From Intrasporangium_A sp051961875 (GTDB lineage Bacteria > Actinomycetota > Actinomycetes > Actinomycetales > Dermatophilaceae), in contig NZ_JBQCCV010000139.1 of the NCBI RefSeq assembly GCF_051961875.1, forward strand, positions 1-7,329: a DNA stretch of 7,329 nucleotides, given 5' to 3'. The notes under the pieces were generated by a model. The model saw only the letters and a list, made by a program, of their open reading frames with translations. It did no database searches and had not been told where the DNA came from. This document shows, piece after piece, positions 1 through 5,667 of the stretch (its first letter is position 1; the number at the start of each line of letters is the position of its first letter). The translations under genes and the position numbers were made by a program.

Positions 1-66
1 CACTCCCGATGGGTATTTCCGTCGGGGGTTGGCCGCTGCTCGGTGTGTCGACCGGGATCGGGAGTG
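1..66. repeat. 10-bp perfect inverted repeat downstream of the ybaK-like gene
   Basis: CACTCCCGAT (1-10) and its exact reverse complement ATCGGGAGTG (57-66) bracket 46 bases. The element lies just past the stop codon (minus strand) of the deacylase gene at 99-617. The loop is long, there is no T-run, and the left edge of the window cuts the context, so a terminator cannot be claimed. A 9-base subset (TCGGGAGTG) recurs at 650-658 on the other side of the gene. In DNA of this composition such matches may be chance. I see no gene in 1-98. Confidence 0.3.
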
Positions 67-98
67 CGGTGTCGCGACTGCCGGGTCGGAGTGCCGCG

Positions 99-617
99 TC
101 AGGCCGGTTCGGTGCCTTCGGTGTCGGAGATGTCGGCGACCGTCGCGTCGAACAGGCGGATCACGTCGTCCCCGTGGACGGTGAGGCCCACTCCGTGGGC
201 GCCGCCGCCGAGGTTGATGCGCCGGCCGACCAGGTGCGTGTCAGCGATGACCGGCAGGGGCTGCTTCGCCCCGAACGGTGTGATCGTCCCGCGCTCGTAG
301 CCGGTGACTTCCTTGGCCGCCGCCGCGTCGGGCATGGAGATCCGGTTCGTGCCGAGCAGCTGGCGCACCTTGGCCCAGGAGAACACCCGGTCCCCGGGGA
401 CGAGGACGAAGACGTGCTCGCCCTCCGACTTGCGCACCACCAGCGTCTTGATCAGGTCGCGCGGTGCGATGCCGAAGGCGGCGGCTGCCTCCTCGAGGCT
501 GCGGACGCGGCCGATCCGGCGCACGTCGAAGTCGATGCCGGCCGCCTTGGCCGCCTCGATGGCTGGGGTCGCGTCGCCCTCGGCGTCGGGGCGGGCCGTC
601 TGGTGGTCTTCGGTCAC
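99..617 (-). CDS. YbaK/EbsC-family aminoacyl-tRNA deacylase
   Basis: A 172-residue cytosolic protein with a single YbaK/ProX-type editing domain over roughly residues 17-160. Members hydrolyse wrongly charged tRNA in trans, for example Cys-tRNA(Pro) or Ala-tRNA(Pro), protecting translation fidelity. Visible motifs are IKTLVVRK (56-63) with the conserved Lys57, GYERGTITPFG (106-116, matching the family's GxxxGxxxPxG stretch) and NLGGGAHGVGL (135-145). The length is usual for the family. The start is a GTG at 617, chosen because a TACAGT -10 element ends six bases before it and no Shine-Dalgarno sequence is visible, which suggests a leaderless mRNA. It lies 89 bp downstream of the MFS gene on the same strand but probably has its own promoter. 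The family is secure. Which tRNA it edits is not, because the subfamilies are close. Confidence 0.9.
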   Translation of the reverse strand: MTEDHQTARPDAEGDATPAIEAAKAAGIDFDVRRIGRVRSLEEAAAAFGIAPRDLIKTLVVRKSEGEHVFVLVPGDRVFSWAKVRQLLGTNRISMPDAAAAKEVTGYERGTITPFGAKQPLPVIADTHLVGRRINLGGGAHGVGLTVHGDDVIRLFDATVADISDTEGTEPA

Positions 618-629
618 GATGCCACTGTA
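618..629 (-). promoter_or_regulatory. Leaderless promoter -10 element for the YbaK-like gene
   Basis: On the minus strand TACAGT occupies 629-624. Six bases separate it from the GTG at 617, so transcription would begin at or next to the start codon. No purine-rich ribosome-binding site lies in the expected place. No convincing -35 box is seen. The same spacing occurs before the lysR gene at 2036, which supports the reading. Confidence 0.5.
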
Positions 630-706
630 GGCGCGGCCCTCGCCATGCTTCGGGAGTGAGGGGCGCCGAGGCGCGTCCAGACCCAGGCCCCTTCCGGTCA
701 GTACAC

Positions 707-1942
707 CTAGCGGCGGTGCGGGTCGAGCGACGGCGTGACCTGCAGCAGTGCGGTCAGCACCCCGACGACCGCGACGAGGCCGAAGCCGAGGACGAGGACT
801 GCCGGCCAGGCGCCGGTGGACCAGGCCTGGCCCGACAGGCTGCCGAAGACGGACGAGCCGAGGTAGTAGGCGAAGAGATAGAGCGAGGCGGCCGGGCCGG
901 GCGCGACCTGGCCGGCGAAGGCGCGGGCGGGGACCCAGCCGCTCGCCACGCCGTGGACGGTGAAGAACCCACCCGTCATCACGGCGAGCCCGAGCACGAC
1001 GACGGGCAGCGAGTTCGGGAGGGTCAGCAGGAGGCCGGCGGCGAAGACGGCACAGCCGACCGGGACGACGGCTCGCCGGGAGTAGCGGTCCGCCAGCCGT
1101 CCGGCGACGGTCGACGCGACGGTGCCGACCGGATAGACGAGGAAGACCAGTCCGGCCGCGCCGAGGCCGAGGTGGAACGGGGCCGAGACGAGGCGGAATC
1201 CCATCGCGTTGTACGTGGCGACGAAGGCGCCCATCGAGCAGGCGCCGATGGCATAGAGCGCCAGCAGCCCCCGGTCGGACAGGGCGCCGCGCATGAGCCT
1301 CAGCAGGTGACCGACCCGGGCCGGGGCCGGGGTGAAGTTGCGCGAGGCCGGCAGCAGGACCCTGACGGCCACCGCACAGACGAGTCCCACGGCGGCGATC
1401 GCGGCGAGGGACCAGCGCCAGCCGGCCGCCTCACCGATGGCAGCGGTGACGAGCCGGCCGGTCATCCCGCCGAGCGCGGTCCCTCCGATGTAGAGGCCCG
1501 CGGCGCGCGCCTGCACCGTTGGGTGGAGCTCCTCGCGGAGGTATGCCGTGGCGACCGCGGGCAGGCCGGCCAGGGTCACCCCTTGGAGGAGGCGCAGAGC
1601 GAGAAGGGCATGCCAGCCGGGTGCCACCGCACAGGCCAGCCCGACCAGCGCCGAGACGGCGAGCGAGAGGTGGATGAGGCGGGTCCGGCCCGCGACCTCC
1701 GAGAGCGGGCCGGCGACGAGGAGGGCGATGCCGAGCCCGACCGTCGTCACGGAGAGGGACAGGGTGCTCGACGCGGCCGAGAGGGCGAACGACTCGGCGA
1801 GCTCCGGCAGGAGCGCCTGGGTGCTGTACAGCAGGGCGAACGTCGCCACGCCGGCCGCGAAGAGCGCGGCCGCGATCCGCCGGTACTGGGGATCGCTCGT
1901 CCGGTAGCCGGGGAACGGCGGGGAGGCGACGGTCGAGGTCAT
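707..1942 (-). CDS. MFS transporter, YnfM-type
   Basis: A 411-residue inner-membrane protein of the major facilitator superfamily, probably a proton-coupled exporter or importer of a small molecule. From memory it follows the E. coli YnfM pattern: FALLYSTQALLPELA (35-49), GLYIGGTALGGMTGRL (149-164) and SLYLFAYYLGSSVFGSLSG (353-371). The MFS loop signature appears twice, GPLSEVAGRTRL (78-89) and GRLADRYSRRAV (281-292), once per six-helix half, with hydrophobic segments from about residue 24 to 400. An in-frame ATG at 2074 would add 44 polar residues and run into the divergent lysR gene. I chose ATG 1942, where MTSTVASPPF leads into the first helix. The divergent LysR neighbour and operator-like sites in the shared gap suggest substrate-responsive control. 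The substrate is unknown. A role in taking up or exporting a histidine-pathway compound is possible but unsupported. Confidence 0.92.
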   Translation of the reverse strand: MTSTVASPPFPGYRTSDPQYRRIAAALFAAGVATFALLYSTQALLPELAESFALSAASSTLSLSVTTVGLGIALLVAGPLSEVAGRTRLIHLSLAVSALVGLACAVAPGWHALLALRLLQGVTLAGLPAVATAYLREELHPTVQARAAGLYIGGTALGGMTGRLVTAAIGEAAGWRWSLAAIAAVGLVCAVAVRVLLPASRNFTPAPARVGHLLRLMRGALSDRGLLALYAIGACSMGAFVATYNAMGFRLVSAPFHLGLGAAGLVFLVYPVGTVASTVAGRLADRYSRRAVVPVGCAVFAAGLLLTLPNSLPVVVLGLAVMTGGFFTVHGVASGWVPARAFAGQVAPGPAASLYLFAYYLGSSVFGSLSGQAWSTGAWPAVLVLGFGLVAVVGVLTALLQVTPSLDPHRR

Positions 1943-1969
1943 CCGTCGACTGTGCCCCCATGCCCAGCT

Positions 1970-2017
1970 ATGTATCAAATGCATGTGAGGCGAGCGCTCC
2001 ATGCACAGGACGCATGT
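1970..2017. promoter_or_regulatory. Paired T-N11-A operator-like sites in the MFS/lysR divergent promoter
   Basis: Two 17-base segments starting at 1970 and 2001 match at 11 positions, and four of the six mismatches are T/C or A/G transitions. Each contains a LysR-style T-N11-A dyad: TGTATCAAATGCA (1971-1983) and TGCACAGGACGCA (2002-2014). Both end in GCATGT. Their 31-bp offset is about three helical turns, so dimers on both sites would sit on one DNA face, as expected for a LysR tetramer. The second site covers the presumed -35 region of lysR (autorepression). The first lies close to where the MFS promoter should be. Binding by the adjacent LysR protein is inferred from its position. Confidence 0.55.
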
Positions 2018-2023
2018 CCCGCG

Positions 2024-2035
2024 TAGCATCCTGGG
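2024..2035 (+). promoter_or_regulatory. Leaderless promoter -10 element for lysR
   Basis: TAGCAT at 2024-2029 is followed by six bases and then the ATG at 2036, so the predicted transcript starts at or beside the start codon. The bases before the ATG (CCTGGG) are not a good Shine-Dalgarno sequence. The geometry is the TANNNT-N6-start arrangement common in Actinomycetota. Confidence 0.5.
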
Positions 2036-2926
2036 ATGCACATCGAGGACCTCGCCCGCCTCCTGGTCGTCCACGACCTGGGCCAGGTGACGGATGCCGC
2101 CGCTGCCCTGGGGATGACGCAGTCAACGCTGTCGAGGGCCATCTCGCGGGTGGAGGCGGACCTTGGGGTGCGGCTCTTCGAGAGGGATGCCAAGGGGGTC
2201 CGAGCCAATGCCTACGGACAGCTCGTCATCGCCGCCGCCGGCGAGATCACCGATCGCTACGAGGAGCTGCGTCGGCAGCTGACCGACCTGCTGGACCCCG
2301 ACTCCGGGACCGTCCGGCTCGCGTTCCTCGACTCCATGGCGACCTCGGTCGTGCCACACCTGCTTCGCGGTTTCCGGGACGAGGCGCCGCACGTCGGGGT
2401 CGTGCTGCGCCAGGAGCCGAACCACGAGATCCTGGCCGATCTCGACGGCGGGGTGTCGGAGGTGGCCATCACCTCGCCGCGGCCCGCCGGCACACACGGA
2501 TGGGTGCCCCTGCAGACCCAGCGGCTCGCGTTGGTCGTGCCGCGGGGACATGCGCTCGCCGGTCGTCGGCGGGCACGGCTCACGGACCTCAAGGAAGAGG
2601 ACCTCGTCACCGTCCCGAAGGGGTTCGGCTTCCGCACCCTCGTCGACGAGCTCTGCGCGGCCGCCGGGGTGTCGCCCCGGGTGGCCTTCGAGATCGGTGA
2701 TCTCGCGACGATCGAGGGCATCGTCGGCTCGGGTCTCGGAGTCGCCGTCCTGCCGGAGGGTTTCGCTGGGACATCCGGGACTGTCGGCCTGCCCCTCGCC
2801 GCCGCCGGGGCGGAGCGGACGGTCGGCCTCACGTGGCGCAGCGATCGCGCACTCGCCCCAGCCGCCGCCCGGTTCCTCGAGTTCGTGCGCCGAGCGGCTC
2901 CCGTCGAGGAAGCCGACCCGATGTGA
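2036..2926 (+). CDS. LysR-family transcriptional regulator
   Basis: A 296-residue DNA-binding regulator of usual LysR length. The N-terminal winged helix-turn-helix spans about residues 1-60, with the signature GQVTDAAAALGMTQSTLSRA (16-35) and the wing LGVRLFERD (43-51). A linker helix follows, then a periplasmic-binding-protein-like effector domain from about residue 92, opening TVRLAFLDS. The start is fixed by MHIEDLARLL and the -10 element six bases upstream. It is divergent from the MFS gene with 93 bp between, the classic arrangement in which a LysR protein controls its divergent neighbour and itself. The stop codon lies inside the first copy of a tandem repeat (2922-2995). The co-inducer is unknown. 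Control of the downstream hut-type operon is possible, but the 171-bp gap with its own palindrome argues for separate regulation. Confidence 0.93.
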   Translation: MHIEDLARLLVVHDLGQVTDAAAALGMTQSTLSRAISRVEADLGVRLFERDAKGVRANAYGQLVIAAAGEITDRYEELRRQLTDLLDPDSGTVRLAFLDSMATSVVPHLLRGFRDEAPHVGVVLRQEPNHEILADLDGGVSEVAITSPRPAGTHGWVPLQTQRLALVVPRGHALAGRRRARLTDLKEEDLVTVPKGFGFRTLVDELCAAAGVSPRVAFEIGDLATIEGIVGSGLGVAVLPEGFAGTSGTVGLPLAAAGAERTVGLTWRSDRALAPAAARFLEFVRRAAPVEEADPM

Positions 2927-2995
2927 CGGGTGGGGCGCAGTGCTCACTCGACGAAGGGTGCGTGTGACGGGTGGGGCGGAGTGCTCACTCGACGA
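2922..2995. repeat. Two-copy 33-bp tandem repeat, 41-bp period
   Basis: Positions 2922-2954 and 2963-2995 are identical over 33 bases except for one change (C2938 versus G2979), separated by 8 unrelated bases. The first copy starts within the final Met codon of lysR and includes its TGA stop. The unit contains GACGGGTGGGGCG followed by AGTGCTCACTCGACGA. It may be a recent slippage duplication or a regulator-binding repeat. It codes for no convincing protein. Confidence 0.85.
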
Positions 2996-3024
2996 GATGG
3001 GGGGGCCGCACCGATGGACGCGGT

Positions 3025-3042
3025 TGTCTCTCAACTGAGACA
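3025..3042. promoter_or_regulatory. Palindromic operator candidate upstream of the amidohydrolase-hutF-hutI operon
   Basis: TGTCTC (3025-3030) and GAGACA (3037-3042) are perfect 6-base arms around TCAACT. A second dyad in a register shifted by one base, TCTCA-AC-TGAGA (3029-3040), lies inside it. The site sits 55 bp before the operon's first start codon, and a possible -10 box CATATT (3041-3046) overlaps its right arm. A repressor bound here would block that promoter. The shape would suit a dimeric GntR- or IclR-type regulator, but the family is not identifiable from the site. Confidence 0.5.
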
Positions 3043-3097
3043 TATTCGGCGGTCCGTAGAGCGCCCCAACGCGAGCAAACAGTGTGGAATGGGGGCC

Positions 3098-4336
3098 ATG
3101 GGGAGCGACTTCACGACGATGTGGTCCGCCCTGGAGCCGATCGGGCGCGACCGCGGCTCTGGCGGCTACCGACGGTTTGCCTGGACCTCGGCCGACCATG
3201 AGCTGCGCGAGTGGTTCGCGGCCGAGTGCGCGGCTCGCGGCCTCGACCTGACCGAGGACCGCGCCGGCAACCAGTGGGCCTGGTGGGGCGACCCCGACAC
3301 CACCCCGGGCGTCGTGATCGGCTCGCACCTCGACTCCGTCCCCGACGGCGGCGCCTTCGACGGCCCGCTCGGCGTGGTCAGCGCCCTCGCGACGATCGAC
3401 GCCCTCCGCGCGCAGGGGGCCGCTCCCGACCTCCCGATCGGCGTCGTGAACTTCGTCGACGAGGAGGGCGCTCGCTTCGGCATCGCCTGCGCCGGCTCCC
3501 GCCTCATCACCGGCGCCCTCACTGCGGATCGTGCCCTCGCGCTGACCGACGCCGACGGCACGAGCATGGCCGAGGCGTGGCGAGCCGCGGGCCGAGACCC
3601 GAGCGCGCTCGGCCCCGATCCCGAGGCCCTCCGCCGCGTCGCCGCCTTCGTCGAGCTCCACGTCGAGCAGGGCAAGGCCCTCGCCCTCGCACCGGACGGC
3701 ACCGAGGACCTCACCGACAGCGCGCGGGCGGTCGCGATCGGCACGGGCATCTGGCCGCACGGTCGCTGGCGCATCGACATCCCCGGCGAGGCGAACCACG
3801 CGGGCACGACCCGCCTCGCCGACCGTCACGACGCCATGCTCGGTCTCGCCGGTGTGGTCCAGGCGACGAGGACGTATGCCGCTCAGCGCGGTTGCGTCGC
3901 GACCGTCGGCAAGGTGCGGGTCGAGCCGGGCGGCGTCAACGCCATCGCGAGCCACGTGACGGCCTGGCTCGACGCGCGTGGGGCCGACGACGGCGCGGTC
4001 CGGGCGACCGTCGCCGACATCGAGCAGGAGGCCTCGCGCGCGGGCGCGACGACGAGTGAGGAGTCGTGGACCCCGCCCACCACCTTCGATGGCGACCTCG
4101 TGACCCGGCTCAGCGGCATACTCCCCGATGCGCCCCACCTCGCCACCGGCGCGGGGCACGACGCGGGCATCCTCGCCACCCACGGGGTCCCCGCAGCCAT
4201 GCTCTTCGTGCGCAACCCGACCGGTGTGTCCCACTCACCCGCGGAGCATGCCGAGACCAGCGACTGCGAGGATGGGGTCGTGGCCCTGACGGCGGTCGTC
4301 GCCGATCTCTGCCGACGGAAGGACGATGCGCGATGA
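3098..4336 (+). CDS. M20-family amidohydrolase (allantoate amidohydrolase/N-carbamoyl-amino-acid hydrolase type), candidate N-formylglutamate hydrolase
   Basis: A 412-residue cytosolic dinuclear-metal hydrolase. Expected metal and catalytic residues are all present: GSHLDSVPDGG (75-85) with His77 and Asp79, Asp88 in FDGPLG, DEEG (121-124) giving catalytic Glu122 and ligand Glu123, ELHVEQG (186-192) with His188, and GVSHSPAEH (376-384) with His379. The dimerisation/lid domain has GEANHAGTT (230-238, His234) and GGVNAIA (278-284). Homologues are usually named allantoate amidohydrolase, ureidoglycolate hydrolase or L-carbamoylase. Here no purine-degradation gene is nearby, and the stop overlaps the hutF start by four bases. 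I infer that it acts on a histidine-pathway amide, most simply N-formyl-L-glutamate, in place of HutG. ATG 3098 is preferred (GGA nine bases upstream). ATG 3089 and ATG 3119 are alternatives. Family is near certain; substrate is a hypothesis. Confidence 0.93.
   Translation: MGSDFTTMWSALEPIGRDRGSGGYRRFAWTSADHELREWFAAECAARGLDLTEDRAGNQWAWWGDPDTTPGVVIGSHLDSVPDGGAFDGPLGVVSALATIDALRAQGAAPDLPIGVVNFVDEEGARFGIACAGSRLITGALTADRALALTDADGTSMAEAWRAAGRDPSALGPDPEALRRVAAFVELHVEQGKALALAPDGTEDLTDSARAVAIGTGIWPHGRWRIDIPGEANHAGTTRLADRHDAMLGLAGVVQATRTYAAQRGCVATVGKVRVEPGGVNAIASHVTAWLDARGADDGAVRATVADIEQEASRAGATTSEESWTPPTTFDGDLVTRLSGILPDAPHLATGAGHDAGILATHGVPAAMLFVRNPTGVSHSPAEHAETSDCEDGVVALTAVVADLCRRKDDAR
4317..4323 (+). 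promoter_or_regulatory. Ribosome-binding site of hutF
   Basis: GGAAGGA lies nine bases before the ATG at 4333, inside the end of the amidohydrolase gene. It settles the hutF start in preference to longer in-frame openings, and with the ATGA overlap it supports coupled translation. Confidence 0.75.
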
Positions 4337-5667
4337 CGGCATACTGGTGCGAGCACGCTTGGCTGACAAGCGGTTTCGCGCACAAGGTGCGTCTGGTCGA
4401 GGTTGGCGGGATCTTGAAGGAGATCCAGAGCGGGGTCGACCCGCAGCCCGACGACGTGCGCCTCGACGGCGTGACGCTGCCGGGGATGGCCAACACGCAC
4501 AGCCATGCCTTCCACCGCGCCCTCCGTGGTCGCGTCAACGGCGGCGGTGGCAACTTCTGGAGCTGGCGCGAGCAGATGTATGCCGTAGCCGCGCACCTCA
4601 ACCCCGACACGTACTTCTCGCTGGCCCGGGCGGTCTTCGCCGAGATGGTCTCCGCGGGCATCACCGTGGTGGGGGAGTTCCACTATGTGCATCACCGCCC
4701 CGGCGGGAAGCCGTTCGGCGACCCCAACGCGATGAGCCTCGCGCTGCGCCACGCCGCCGACGAGGCCGGCATCCGGATGACGCTTCTCGACACGTGCTAT
4801 CTCGAGGGCGGGCTCAACGGCGGTGGCCACGTCGAGCTCCATCCCGGCCAGCTGCGTTTCAGCGACGGCTCGGTCGACGCCTGGGCCACGCGGATGTCCG
4901 CCCGCCGGCTCGAGACCGATCGGGTCCGGCTCGGCGCGGCGATCCACTCGGTGCGCGCCGTGCGCCGCGAGGACCTGCCGAAGGTCGTCGCGGCCGCGGC
5001 CGACATGCCGCTCCACATCCACCTGTCCGAGCAGCCGGGCGAGAACCTCGCCTGCCAGATGTTCTACGGCAAGTCGCCCACCGAGCTGCTCGACGAGGCC
5101 GGTGCCCTCGGCGCGAGCCTCACCGCCGTGCACGCCACCCACCTCACGGACCGGGACATCCAGCTGATCGGCGGCACGGGGACGGGCGCCTGCTTCTGCC
5201 CGACGACCGAGCGCGACCTCGCCGACGGGATCGGGCCGGGACGGTCGCTGCACGACGCCGGGGCGCCGATCAGCCTGGGCACCGACCAGCACGTCGTCAT
5301 CGACCCGTTCGAGGAGCTGCGCGGCCTCGAGATGCACGAGCGCCTGGTGTCGAACGAGCGCGACCGGTTCTCGCCCGCGGACCTGCTCCTCGCGGCGACG
5401 TTCAACGGGTATCGGGCTCTCGGCTGGTCCGACGGGGGGCACCTGTCGAAGGGTGCACTCGCCGACTTCATCACCGTGCGCACCGACACGGTCAACACGG
5501 CCGGCGCGGCGCCGGAGCAGATCCTCTATGCGGGCGTCGCCTCGGACGTCTCGACGGTCGTCGTCGGCGGCGAGGTCGTGGTCTCCGAGGGCCGGCACCG
5601 GCTGGGCGACGTGGGTCGTCTCCTCGGCACCTCGATCCACCGGGTCGTCGGGGACTCCGCCCAGTGA
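4333..5667 (+). CDS. hutF: Formimidoylglutamate deiminase (N-formimino-L-glutamate deiminase)
   Basis: A 444-residue amidohydrolase-superfamily enzyme that converts N-formimidoyl-L-glutamate to N-formyl-L-glutamate and ammonia (EC 3.5.3.13), the branch of histidine breakdown that ends in formate. The metal and catalytic set is complete: NTHSHAFHRALRG (54-66) with His56 and His58, AIHSVRAV (203-210), LHIHLSEQ (227-234) with His230 and Glu233, VHATHL (266-271) with His267, and LGTDQH (315-320) with Asp318. The last residues sit two places before Glu235, His269 and Asp320, which I recall as key in the Pseudomonas aeruginosa enzyme. GGGGNFWSWREQMY (70-83) is a typical HutF stretch. It starts at ATG 4333, overlapping the upstream stop in ATGA, and ends in a GTGA overlap with hutI. 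Length is normal and no damage is seen. Confidence 0.95.
   Translation: MTAYWCEHAWLTSGFAHKVRLVEVGGILKEIQSGVDPQPDDVRLDGVTLPGMANTHSHAFHRALRGRVNGGGGNFWSWREQMYAVAAHLNPDTYFSLARAVFAEMVSAGITVVGEFHYVHHRPGGKPFGDPNAMSLALRHAADEAGIRMTLLDTCYLEGGLNGGGHVELHPGQLRFSDGSVDAWATRMSARRLETDRVRLGAAIHSVRAVRREDLPKVVAAAADMPLHIHLSEQPGENLACQMFYGKSPTELLDEAGALGASLTAVHATHLTDRDIQLIGGTGTGACFCPTTERDLADGIGPGRSLHDAGAPISLGTDQHVVIDPFEELRGLEMHERLVSNERDRFSPADLLLAATFNGYRALGWSDGGHLSKGALADFITVRTDTVNTAGAAPEQILYAGVASDVSTVVVGGEVVVSEGRHRLGDVGRLLGTSIHRVVGDSAQ
5650..5654 (+). promoter_or_regulatory. Ribosome-binding site of hutI
   Basis: GGGGA lies nine bases before the GTG at 5664, within the last codons of hutF. It supports GTG as the start of hutI. 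Confidence 0.55.

Noticed and set aside
662..675. GCGCC-GA-GGCGC hairpin after the MFS gene
   Set aside because: The stem is only four to five pairs with a tiny loop and no T-run, so it is too weak to call a terminator.
464..2026. A 520-codon open frame on the plus strand opposite the MFS gene
   Set aside because: It is an Arg/Gly/Glu-rich shadow of a clear membrane transporter. Long antisense frames are expected at this GC content.
2123..4234. A 703-codon open frame on the minus strand opposite lysR and the amidohydrolase
   Set aside because: It runs across two genes with complete catalytic or DNA-binding motifs on the other strand. It has no recognisable domain and low-complexity composition.
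4326..5663. Fusion of a long N-terminal extension to hutI in the same frame
   Set aside because: The part before 5664 is an Arg/Pro-rich shadow of hutF. The family begins at the GTG at 5664.
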